In this document: piece by piece, positions 1 to 11,531 of the stretch
Numbering within the stretch: position 1 is the stretch's first letter
Layout of the letters: each line of letters starts with the position of its first letter
Origin: Apricaphanius iberus
Lineage: Eukaryota > Chordata > Actinopteri > Cyprinodontiformes > Aphaniidae
Assembly: GCA_028564705.1 (NCBI GenBank)
Contig: JAPXFQ010002824.1
Span: 1,268,501-1,332,500 of the forward strand
Length of the DNA stretch: 64,000 nucleotides
Direction: 5' to 3'
Translations under genes and position numbers: made by a program
Notes under the pieces: model-generated
What the model was told of the DNA's origin: nothing
Database searches by the model: none
The model's input: only the letters and a program-made list of their open reading frames with translations

Positions 1-3000
1 TTGGTGTTTTCCAGCTCCCGGTTTTTCAGGTGAATCTGGTAAAAAGCAGAAAAATAAATATAAAGAAATGGAACAAAACCACAAAGTAAGCAACTCAAGT
101 TTTTGTAACTTTTTATAACTTCTGCCTCTTGTATAGAGCAATTTATGAAATCAAATTGACGATGTTCCTTTAAATTCAAATTCCATAGCTTTCCAGACTG
201 AGATTTCAGCATTTTTCTCAGAGTTTTTCTAATAATGAGGACATCTGAGAACAAAACTTAAACAAATATGGCTTTGGCTTCTGATTTAGCAGGGTGGCAA
301 AGGTTTATACATCTACATCTGAGTGCGGTAGCACCAATTTCAACAGCGCCTCGTGACTCTCATCCAAACTCGTAATTGGGATTTGCCTCACAATCCTCTC
401 AGTACCGCAGTTATTGCTGCTTGTACAATCATACTTTTCCTTCCACTAAACATCTCATAAATGTGCTTGTATAAATGGCTCTAAAAGACAAGCTTCTTTC
501 TCAGTTACCTTTGGTGGATTACCTTCCCTGTGGAGGCTGTCACGGACAAAGACGTTACATTTCTTTGTGCTGAAAGTTGAACTGATTGTGTATGATTGCA
601 TTTGCTTTAAATGCGTTATGTTTATTTTTTGGTTTTATTTAAGCACTTTGTGAAGATTTTATAATGAAAAGGGCTCTACAAATAACATCTAATTGATTGA
701 TTGATTGATAAAATACCTTTTTTATTGCTCTTATGTAATATTACATTTTATGATTAACTTAAATGCTGGGTTTCAAAAGCAAAAAACCTTAATCATCAAA
801 ATTAGCAAAAAACAAATGGCTACAATCAATTTCAATTTACTGACTGAATGACTAAAATTAATTGACTTTCATAAAATCTTGATTGGACTATCCAAAAACA
901 AGTTAAGATCTATTAAAGGTACAGTTTGTGATCTTTGTTAATTTATCTCATTAGTTCCTTTTTCTAGCATTTTCTTCATACTTTCTTCTATCTAGACCTA
1001 TTGAAGGTTCTCAACACTGCATCAGAACCCAACTTATAAATCAAATGTTGCATGACCTCATTAAAAAGAAACAAGAAATGAAGATAGGGTTTTAAAATTG
1101 TCCTTCTGCAACATCCCCCGTGTGTTGCTGCAAGTTAAATTAGATATGCGGTTTTGGGCTCCATTTCAGTGGCGACACTACAGTATGTGGCCCTCCCACT
1201 TCCTGTGCAGCACCCACCACAACACAGGACGCACAAACACCAGACGGACCAGGAGACAGAATAAACCATGCCCCGTTAAGACTCAAATGTTCCACTACAC
1301 AAAATTATTCAAAGAGCACAAAGTGGAAAAACAGGAAAGAATGAGAAAAAAAAAAGTTAAAGTATGTCCCCAAGTCTGCTGTGTCTAAAATAACAGGGTA
1401 AATAATTTAGATGTCGCTACGTTTTTCTGGGAGGGGGTTAAGCCAACCACATGGCTGACACAGACACATATGGCTGCAAAGTTACTCTAGCTTGTTTTAC
1501 TCAAAATTTGAAGATTTTTACTTTTAAGATGTAACTTCGGAAATAGTTACATATCACCTTGTAGAGTTCCTTCTCATCTCTCTCGTTCTTCAGGTGAGAC
1601 TCGAGAGTCTCTTTCTCTATAGTGACTTTCTTCAATCGATCTTTAAGGCTATATAAAAAAATAAAAAAAACATTTTAGTTACCATACATGATCCTTTTAG
1701 GGAGGTATATTCATCCCTGGATTTATTTTTTAACAAGTCACCTGTCCAGCTCAGTTTCCTTTTGAAGGCCTTTCTGTGTGACTCCAATCAGATCCTCTTC
1801 CAGTTGTACAATCCTGGCTGTGGCCTCCTCCAGTCTCCTCTTGACCTCCTCCTTCTCCTCCTGAAGGGCCTGAGAGGAGTGCAGCGCCTCCTGGGAAACA
1901 AACGATGCGATGACTAAATTGAAATAGTGATATAAAGACTGCTGGTTTTTGTGCCGAGAGATATCTGGGATCTACACGACTTAAGATCTATTCCATTTCT
2001 GCCTAAGAACGTTTGGAAAATGCATGTCAGGTACAAAAATGTACCGTCTTTGAAGTATACATTGTAAGGAAAATTACACCTCCAAATGGAAGGTTGAAAC
2101 TCTGAAGATGATATAAAAAAATATTTTTATTTTTTTAACAATTTGCTTATGAGAAGAGTTTTGGGATCTTTATATTCACACCACATAAAATGTTCATATA
2201 AAAGTAAAGCCGTAAAATTAACAACCACCAAATCTGTAATCATATTTACATCTGTAAAACCTTTAAAACCAGCAGATTTATGACGCACAGCGGCACACTA
2301 GATTATTACTGACAATGCTGTTAAGACTTAATGCTGTGCTATAAAAAGTGGAATGACAACCTTGATAATGCAGGCATTTCTATTTGTCAGAGTGTGATTT
2401 ACTGCTTGAGTGTATTGCTGGTTCGAGTTAGTCTGCACGGTTAGGCTGCTTCACTAGAGGGTGCTAGCAGACTGTTTGGCTATATATTAAAAAATGTATT
2501 TAAGAATCTGTAGCGGCTTTAAAGTATAACTCACAGCGCGGATCGAAAGTAACATTACCGCTTTGGTTTCATTAAATGGATGGGAGGAATAAAAATGTCT
2601 CTCTGCATTCAGCTGGCCGTGCATGAACAGTTTAATCTTACTTGGATCTCTCGTCTCAGCTGGGCACAGGTCTCCTTTTGCTGCTCAAACTCCTTCTGCA
2701 GACCGTCCTTCTCCACTTCCAGCTGTTCCCTCTCCTGCTGGATGAGGGCCATGTTTTTCAGGAGCTCGTCTTTCTCCCTTTGAGCTTCTTCCACTTTTTG
2801 CTGCTCAAATACAAGAACAATAAAAATATTAGCAAATAAAACCAATTATTAGACCAAGAAAAAGAAACAAACCATTGGGTTGTAAAATAAGCAGTTATGA
2901 GTGAGGTGCTACTGCAGATATAAATTGTACTATACCTCAAGCAAACCAGCCTTGGTGGTGACTACCAGGATGTCTGAGTTGCAGTCATCTTCCACAGTCA

Positions 3001-6000
3001 ACAGCTCATCCTCTGAAGGGCTGCCTGCACGAAACTGGAAAGGTGTGCTGGCCCCCCGGATCTCCCCTTTGTGGGTCACATAGCAAAACTGGTAGAACTC
3101 CCCGTCATCATTGGGTACATAGTAACCTAGGGAACAATAATATCCAGCTATTAATGTTCCCATTGATCTGGCAGGAAATGAGGATTTGATAAACCTGATA
3201 CAGCAGTTCTCCAAAAGTGAGCTTGAAATGTTTTTTTAACATCTCTTAGAGGGAACATACATAATGAACTGCAATAATTTATTTATTATTACACAACCCA
3301 AACTAGAGCCATCTAGCTAGCAGCAGACGATCAAAGGCACAGTACCCTGAGATTCCTTCTAAACCTGCAAGATCTTTGTGATGGTCGGTGGCGCTTCTGG
3401 GTGTGTTGGGGCAACAGAACTATGGATACTTTATCAACCCAGTGGCTAAGAAAAACAAGGAGGACCGTGCTTTGTCATATTCTAACCCCAGGATAACATG
3501 AGCTCATTAATTCCTAGAGATTCCTGATGAATAGGGTTGTCAAAATAATCCATACCTAGATATTAATCGATACTAAAGCTGGTATCTAAATTAGATGTTC
3601 TGTTCCTGTGGTATTTTGGTTATAAGAATTAAATTAAATGAATTAAATAAAGCTAAACCGTGTGAGATTATTCCACAATAATTAAAGACTAATATTCTTT
3701 TAACGCATCTCTACCAGGAGTGCAAACAGCTGTAAGACTCTACAACCAAAACTGCTCCCAAAAAAACTAATTAATGTTTAGAACTCTGCTGCAATTTGCA
3801 GTATTAAACGCAAATAATATTTCTGCTGCTGTTATGTGCACATCTGTGTTTTCAGTTTTTGTTCTGCTAACTTCTTGGAAATAATATACATACTTTTTAA
3901 TGTACAACTACAGTACACATGCACATTTTGTAAATACTCAAATACGTATTTTTTTTTTTTTAATGATCCTACTCAGTTGCTCATTCATATCGGAGAATCC
4001 CCCCACTTTTTTTTTTTCTTTTTTTCTCATACTGTCCTCAATGTTCATATTATTCTCAATTCTAAAAATCAGTTTTTATACTTTTCTACTTGTGTGAATC
4101 CATGGCTTATGATTCTTGCCACTTTGCTGCTTTTACAGATGAATTTCCCCTTTGTGGAACAATAAAGGATTCTTCTATTCTCTAAACATTTGTCCTACAT
4201 CTATAGATCTGTTGATTGACTGGTTTTTTAGACCACTAAATGATTTAGTCCAAAACTTCAACAATCCTCTGAAAAGAACCCTCATTAAAATGTGTCAAAA
4301 TGACGATAGCGCCACCTTACCCTGAAAGGTCACCGTTCTGTTGACTGCCGTGCCTTCCACGTAGTTCTCCGGGAGAGGCGACCACAAGAATGTGTAATAA
4401 TCCCTCGCCGTGCTCCAACCGACCTGTGACACATCGAGGGGAATCCGTTTCATCAGACTTTTCGACCACATCAGTGCATTATAATAACAATGGAGAACCA
4501 ACAGGGAGATTTTTTTCCTCTACATGAATCTACAGACACTTCCAAATTATCTCAAGCTGGTATACTGAAGTAATGATGGGGTTTTTAAATTTATGCAGCC
4601 GTGGCAGCTAGGAACATGTCTACAATGCAGTTTGCCCTCCAAAAAGAAAAGATTGTCAACCACCTCCTGATAGTTGCAGGATGTATACTCGTTCCTAGAG
4701 CTCATCGTGAAAAAGCCCAACCGAGGAACTGAAGCAACAACTCAACTGTTAACAGGAAGAGGCAAATAGGTGAAAATTTTATACATAGGCAACATGAAAA
4801 TGAAAACCAAAATGTAATTATATGTATTTTATGTGTTGTTAACTGATGTCTGCTGAAGAGAGAGAGGGGGCTGCAGAAAATACATCCACGACTTCAGACT
4901 GGTGCCATAAAACTGTCAAACTGAATCAGTGTCACATTGAGAGGGCTGCTTTTAGGCGTGCACACATGCATCCTCCACAAATCCAGTAAAACCAGACGGC
5001 AACACCCGTCTTTGTAACAAAACCTAGTTCTATTCACATGAAGTGTTTGGTTGTTTTTTTTATCTTATGATTCACGCAAGTCAACGTAGCAACATATTTG
5101 GATCTAAACTTTCTTTTTCTGTGTGGCCAGTTTATTTTCTCAGCTGTGTACAAACAGCCTGCAGCTACAGTCCTCTGAGTGTTCATGTGAGTCATGGATA
5201 GTAGGGCTCTGGAGTTCCAAAACGAGAAAAAAAAACCTCAATTGTTACCCATGCAGTTCCAGCCTCCAGCAGTTAAGAACAGGAAGCGATTAAACCATGC
5301 GCCTTGTTAGTGAGTGTCATTACTGGAGGGCTAGCTCTTACCGGTCTACTCATTAGAGCCGCAGAGGTGTTGTTTGGGGAAAACTGGGAGGAACTTAAAA
5401 GCCTTCTGGTTAGAGTATGAATAAGACAGAACAGAGACATACTGTAGAGCTATCGTAACCACTTTTAAATTAGTGACTAAGGTGGGGGAAATCAGCAAAC
5501 ACAACAAGCTTTAGATTAAAGATGACTTTTTGTTGCCATTCAACAGTGGAAAGTGGACAGAGCCTATGGGATCGATGCTGCAGGGGGCGATATACTGTCA
5601 ATGCGCCAGTAAGGCTGTATAGAATCAGTAGTGAGCTGTTAATGAATCACAGAATGAGGCATGGTTTGGAGACAGTTTAATTATAAAGCTGGGGTTGTTT
5701 TCTCTGACGCCTTTCCTGAACAACAATCCTTTATGAACCACAGCACCACTTGCATGTTGCATAGTGGCTAATGTTCAAAAAGTCAGGAGTCAAAGTCTGT
5801 GTCTAAATATGTTATTAGTGGTGACTAAATCACTAGTCTTTGTTCACATTTATTTATTTGTTTTCTATTTAATAAATGTTTAAAATTATTTAAAGAGTAT
5901 TTCCTGTTAAATTGCTGAAAGCTACATAAAACAATTTTTTTTTAACTTTAATCTAGTATAATAACAAGTACCAACCAAGAAAACAGTAAAACACCATAAA

Positions 6001-9000
6001 ATACTGAGACAAACACTAAAACACCGGCAACTTTGATTTAATTTTTTAGAAAAAATAACAAAGCCCAGCTTGCTGCGCTGAACTCTCTTGCTGTATTTCT
6101 TCGGATGCAAATAAAAGACGCCGCCACCAAATGCGTCAACAGTCACACAAGGATTGTAACAGTTTACAATCCTGGCCTCAACATTTTGAATTACTGGCTG
6201 CAAGATAAAAAAGCCAGATTTTTTTTTTTGGGGGGGGGGTGTTAATTTGTCAGCAACAAATACAGTTTTAACAATAGTTTCCATCCTTTTTCTCAATAGG
6301 GATGGGTATCGTTTTGGTTTTATCCGATACTGGTGCCAAATCGGTAGTTTTGAAATAGTACAAATATACAGTGAACCGACGTCAATAAATCGACATAATT
6401 AGGAAGCATTTATACTCTTCACCGTGCACAGCAAGCTGACATCCATAGTGGGCAGTAAGGAAAATTCCCACAGACAACGTATAATCTTATCAACCCAATA
6501 CACCAATAATAATATACTGCTGCACAAGAATCCGCAGTTTGGCTGGTTAGGAAGAACTGATGTGTTACGGGTTGAATTATAAACGGGGCGGTATTATGTG
6601 CAGGCATTAATTGCGTAAAAAAATTTGAATCAATTCTAGGAATTGATCGACCCGCGTTTAGTTTGACAGCCCCAACTTTAAGAAGGTTTTTTTTTTACAA
6701 AAAGACAGCCATGCTAGCCATTTCTGATGATATAAGGAACCGCTCTTGGCTGATGGCATGCCCAGAATCCATAGTGTTTGATGAAAAAAGAACCGAAATA
6801 AAGCACCGAAATAAAGCATTGAAATAAAGCGCCGAAATGTGTGTTGCTTTTTGGTCTGGTTACTCATTTTTATGTCACAACCAGTGCCATTATGACACCA
6901 GATATTGGTACCATCACTATTTCTCACTACTCTTAAACATTCATCTTTCATTATAGAATATAATTAAGTGCACAAAATAACTTATAATGTCCAATCTTTA
7001 AGTATGGAGATGCTAGAGTCTTTATAACACAAAACCTTCAAGCCAGAGCAGATGCAAAAACTAAAGAACTGCTTTTGAACTTGAGAGTGACCAAGCGCTC
7101 TATGACCCCTGGTGACATTCAAGGATTCTTGGTTTGACTGGGTGGAGGTGTAGAAGTACTTGGGGGTGTACTTAGACAGTAACGTGTACTGGTCAAACAA
7201 TGCAAATACAGTAAATACAGGAAGAGCCTCTCTTTCTGAGACATCTCCTTTAAAATCTGCTAAAAGATGCTGCAGCTGTTCTACGATTCGGGGATGGCCA
7301 GTGCCGTCACGTCTGCTGTTGTCAGCTGGTGCAGCCTGAGGGCTCAGGACATAAACAAGATCAACAGGAAGGCCAGTCCTGTCGTAAGAGAGGAACTGGA
7401 CTCTTTGGACAAAGTGCCGGAGAGGAGAATGTTGTTTAAAAGGAGCAAAATGTTAAACTCTTGCTTCACATCCTCTCCGTTACTAGCTGAACACATAGGA
7501 GCTCATTTAGCAACAGACTCAGACTGACAGGGTGTAAAACAGAGTGGTATAGGAGATCATTTTTGCCCATCAAAGTGAAACTATGCAATTTCGATTTCTG
7601 ACAGAACTCATTTACACTAATAGATTACCTCAATAAGAAAATATTTTATTTATTTGAATAATCTTTAAATATTTTACTTACTGTCTTATCTTTCAACCTT
7701 TTAATCAGGTGTCTGGTTTTGTAATGTCGAAGAATTTCCCATAGGGATTAATAAAGTATTTCTGTATCTGAATGCGCCACAGTGCAATCACTGAGGGTGT
7801 GGAAGGGAGAGGGAGGGATGGAAAATCTGTGAAGGACTGACAAGCCAAACTGACACGGGTTTGTAAAGTGGAAAAGTATGCCAACAACACTCGTTCTCAA
7901 TCTGCTAATTCTAAAATTTTCATATCATGGAATTTTATAAAACATATCGGTATTACGGTATTTAACTGTATTTTATTTCCATACAAGACCGTTCATATCC
8001 ACATTATCTTTTAAGAATGAAGAATATAAAAATGTGCTTTAAATAGCCCATTTTATTGCCATATGGACTGCATCATGTTTTTTCCAGACACAGGTGAATG
8101 ATATGAAAATAATTAAAATGAAAATGATTCTGGCAGACATTCTTGATGTTCTAAGGCTGAAAGTATAATTTTCTAAATTTTCTACTGGTTTTTGCCGCCG
8201 TTGACCGTGTTTACCTACAGATGGTCAAATAGCGCTCAACACTTCCCCCTACTGGTTACTCTCAATAGCGTTTGTAAAAGGTTTGCCGTTCGGTTCTAGT
8301 CTGACATTTTAAAGCCGACAAGCTTTTTAAACTATAGACGAGGCTCTTCTTTTTTGGAATTACTTTATCAGAATTGTGTGCGTCGCTCCTGCCAGCAGCT
8401 GCACTTAGTTAAAAACGTTATTTTCTACACTGTGTTGAAGAGCGTGTAGCAGTGAAATCGGTCCTGGCTGAAACAATTCCCCATATTAAACGTTCCGGAA
8501 GTTGTCCGAGCTATTCACCCGTATAGGGGTATACGAAAATAAACACCGGTTTTTGGTATACCGCCCAGGCCTATGCTGAGGTAAATCCATCTGATCTGTG
8601 TAAATCAGTAAAAAGGGATAAACTAGGAAGGAAAACTCACCGTTGTCAATGATTTCAACTAAGCTTCCAACAGACCTAAACACTTGGAAAATCAAAGTTT
8701 GAAGGTAAAAATCAGAAAACTCTATAGGAAGCCACTTCAACTTGATAAATTGCGTGAAGATTCGGACCACAGGCGCTGCATGTATAAAACAAAGTGATAG
8801 CTGCACAAATGACCTGTTTATTTGCTCGTCTGAGAGCTGGCATCTAATTAAATAGGCCAGAAACAAAAGATTCCACTACACATGTTGGTGAAAGTCCTGC
8901 TATAGTGTTTGGATCCAATACATTATTTTTGTCTTGGGCTACGAAGGCTAGTTACCCTGGTAACTGAGAGACACAGTTGGCAAATCCCTTCACATAACTG

Positions 9001-11531
9001 ACTTGCAAAAGAAACATGTTAACGTTGGGCTTAACATCGTTTCAGCCGTCCGAAGGTAAAAGGAACCTAGCATGAGCCATATTGTCCCTTAGACCAATTA
9101 ATCAGATCAGGAAAATAATGGGTTTATATGAGGGCTAGCAAAATGCATCACAATCTTAATTTGAATTCACAGTATTTGTCCAAGCTAATGGAATCCAATG
9201 CAACTGACCAGTAGTAAATCATGTTGAAAAATATGGCGTTATTTATGAGTCTCATTCTTGAGAGAAGAGAGGGCCGTCCTGAGCGCAGACAAATATGTTT
9301 TGCAAGCACAAAAGTTAATGTTTGAGGAGATAATATTTTCACTCAGAGATAAATTTAATCTGAGCAAACAATAACCTATTTTGGGCACACGAAATGCATT
9401 TCTGTGTGTGTTCAGATCTGTGCAGAGACACGACTAAAATTGCCCCTCGGGTTCACTTCTCTGCTCTCGCTCGGAGCCGCGTCTGTGCTCAATGCTGTCA
9501 ACGCGCTCGCTCAACACGGTGCAATGAAATATTTGTGTCACTATTCCAACCAATCACAAGCCTCGGATAGCGTCATCCTGATTGGCTGCTTCGCAATCAC
9601 AAGCCTTGGATAACGTTATGCTGATTGGCTGCTTCGCAGCTTCCTGACAACACTGTAAACGGTGGTTCACAGAGCAGTGCCGCTGATGGGACCTGAAGGC
9701 AACAGGAATTCGTAGTCACTAAATTACGTTTTCGGTTAGTTTTATATTTTCTTAATATTACAAAAAGTATTCATTTATCACCGTCATATGACGGAATTCC
9801 AGGTGATTTGACATCTTGTTGGCTAATACAGGGAAACTGCCATCGGAACCGGTCATGACGGTGATAAATGAATACTTTTTGTAATATTAAGAAAATATAA
9901 AACTAACCGAAAACGTAATTTAGTGACGACGAATTCCTGTTGCCTTCAGGTCCCATCAGCGGCACTGCTCTGTGAACCACCGTTTACAGTGTTGTCAGGA
10001 AGCTGCGAAAGCAGCCAATCAGGATGACGCTATCCGAGGCTTGTGATTGGTTGGAATAGTGACACAAATATTTCATTGCACCGTGTTGAGCGAGCGCGTT
10101 GACAGCATTGAGCACAGACGCGGCTCCGAGCGAGAGCAGAGAAGTGAACCCGAGAGGCAATTTTAGTCGTGTCTCTGCACAGATCTGAACACACACAGAA
10201 ATGCATTTCGTGTGCCCAAAATAGGTTATTGTTTGCTCAGATTAAATTTATCTCTGAGTGAAAATATTATCTGCTCAAACATTAACTTTTGTGCTTGCAA
10301 AACATATTTGTCTGCGCTCAGGACGGCCCTCTCTTCTCTCAAGAATGAGACTCATAAATAACGCCATAGAAAAACACAACATATATGTTGCTGTGTAAAA
10401 TCTTATTTAGCTACTTTTAGTGCATCTTTATTTGTACTTTTTCTGTTTTGATTAACCCTAAATGTCCTATATAACACAAACACAAAAAATTAATCAGTTT
10501 GATCTATTGCTTGAGCTTCTTTCACAGACGAAAACTTCAAACAGGAAGAGAAGTTCAGGAGGAAGCAAAGCAAACACAGAGCTTTTACTTTGTGCTTTTG
10601 AACCTGGTGTCAACTTGTCTAAACTTTCATCTGATCCCTGGTAGATAAAACGCAAGTTAGTTGAGGAGACGATCAGTAAACTTCAGACAACACAAAGATA
10701 AATTACTGCCACTGTACTTGGTTTAATGTGTTCCCTATAATGAGATCCAGGTGGGACACTTAAGTGTCTGATGAGGGCCAAGACGCTTGTCTCACTCTGA
10801 CCAAGCTCATCTTTCAAGTAAATGTGAATGGCTATGCTTACAGTAGCTTCCTTTTTCTTAGACCTCAAATAATGGTTTGCTTCTAAATTTTATGGATATC
10901 ACAAATCTTTCTATTTTTGCAGTGTAAAACTATCTACTCTATACAGAAGAGAACAGACTTTATTCTGTCTCTCTCAGGACTGCGAGAACAAAATGATGTA
11001 ATTCTTGCAGCTTTGGTTTGGAAGAAACATGTCGAATATTTTTCTGGTGCTTTGCCCAAGAAATGTGAAGTAGGTGTCCAGTTGTGTGACTTCCCATGGG
11101 TTCTACACTTTAGCTCGTGTGTGGTGTGAAATGTGTGCTGACAAGAACTTTTTTCTTGCAGCCTTGAAAAGATGAGCCAATTTCTCTGTTCTTGTGGAGC
11201 ACGCGTTGGCCTGAATACAACTAGACAGCCAAGATCTCAGCAAGTTCAAGATTTACTATACACTAGAATACACTTTTGCAAAGAAAGACAATGAAACAAT
11301 AACACTTATTTGTATTTTATATCCAGTTTTAAAACAGTGAAGAAGTTGAATCACCTTAAATATGCCAACCCAGTCCTTTGGATGAGGTTTGATGAATTGC
11401 GTCAGGGTATATTGACAATCGAGCGCAGCGTGGGGCAGGTAACTCTTCCCCACATTCTGGAAGATGACGTGGGCAAAGTTTGAGGTGTCCATGTTTCTGC
11501 TTATCAAGGTCCCGTCCAGGAACAAAGCCAT
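1..11531 (-). CDS. tax1bp1b: tax1bp1b, autophagy receptor, 5' part (7 coding exons; 3' end off the window)
   Basis: Selective-autophagy receptor and NF-kB/A20 adaptor of the CALCOCO family, cytosolic. Coding exons in transcript order: 11531-11355, 4423-4321, 3126-2936, 2800-2642, 1890-1742, 1648-1558 and 35-1 (partial); all introns are GT-AG and phases agree. About 301 codons are present. Residues 1-125 are the SKICH domain, with the WVGIFK/VGWSTARDYY stretch across the first junction. A LVV motif (about residues 147-149, in SDILVVTTK), which in this family binds LC3C, follows, then a long coiled coil rich in Glu, Lys, Gln and Leu. The zinc fingers and ubiquitin-binding end lie beyond position 1. 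The start is the first in-frame ATG, giving MALFLDGTL before the conserved SNFAHVIFQNV. It is divergent from hibadhb, as in other vertebrates. The large intron 4424-11354 holds several transposons. The b suffix rests on linkage to HoxAb. Confidence 0.93.
640..712 (+). repeat. 3' tail of a teleost interspersed repeat
   Basis: A segment reading 'gtgaagattttataatg..gctctacaaataa' ends in four to five ATTG/TTGA units. This is the usual tail of fish LINE/SINE copies (GCTATATAAATAAA followed by TTGA repeats). It lies in a tax1bp1b intron region beyond the visible exons. Assigned by pattern memory only. Confidence 0.4.
3532..3640. repeat. hAT-like terminal fragment
   Basis: Begins TAGGGTTGTCAAAATAATC, close to the ends of the hAT-like element at 23727 and to a related sequence at 24876, followed by 'taatcgatactaaag', common in such fish elements. 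No matching far end or target duplication was found. It lies in the tax1bp1b intron 3127-4320. Confidence 0.3.
6297..6919. mobile_element. hAT-like non-autonomous element (623 bp)
   Basis: The left end TAGGGATGGGTA and the right end, read on the other strand as TAGTGATGGTACC, form an imperfect terminal inverted repeat. The flanking 8-mers TTTCTCAA (6289-6296) and TTTCTCAC (6920-6927) match at 7 of 8 positions, the size expected of a hAT target-site duplication. No transposase is visible inside. It sits in the large tax1bp1b intron. Confidence 0.6.
6791..6839 (+). repeat. short tandem repeat, unit about ccgaaataaagca
   Basis: Four imperfect copies of a 12-14 bp unit (ccgaaataaag with variants) lie in a row inside the hAT-like element 6297-6919. 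Confidence 0.7.
7010..7776 (+). mobile_element. L2/Rex-like LINE, truncated 3' end of reverse-transcriptase ORF
   Basis: Reading + strand, YLGVYLDSNVYWS (about 7157-7195) and, after a short gap, a stretch from 7267 with LQLFYDSGMASAVTSAVVSW and a following LDSLDKVPERRML match the C-terminal end of fish L2/Rex-type LINE reverse transcriptases. The reading frame is broken. A 3' tail 'gggattaataaagtatttctgtatctg' shape ends the copy near 7776, as usual for this class. Dead 5'-truncated copy in a tax1bp1b intron. Confidence 0.65.
7899..8575. repeat. probable degenerate DNA-transposon fragment
   Basis: The left part carries 'acatatcggtattacggta' and the right end 'ggtataccgcccaggcc', sequences met at the ends of common fish hAT-type repeats. 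The left terminal repeat could not be matched cleanly to the right, and no target duplication was found. Confidence 0.35.
9232..10368. mobile_element. palindromic foldback element with ~0.5 kb inverted arms
   Basis: Two long inverted arms, 9232-9787 and 9855-10368, read almost identically on opposite strands (only a few scattered differences seen by eye) around a 67-bp centre. The left arm is longer because a 43-bp segment around 9590 is present twice in tandem there and once in the right arm. Direct GAAAAA copies flank it (9226-9231 and 10369-10374), a possible 6-bp target duplication, though low-complexity. Matching open frames of about 70 codons on the two arms are a by-product of the palindrome. 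It lies in the tax1bp1b intron 4424-11354. Confidence 0.75.

Noticed and set aside
9404..10196. Two nearly identical ~70-codon frames on opposite strands
   Set aside because: They are the same palindrome arm read twice; no family resemblance, low-quality starts, explained by the foldback element.
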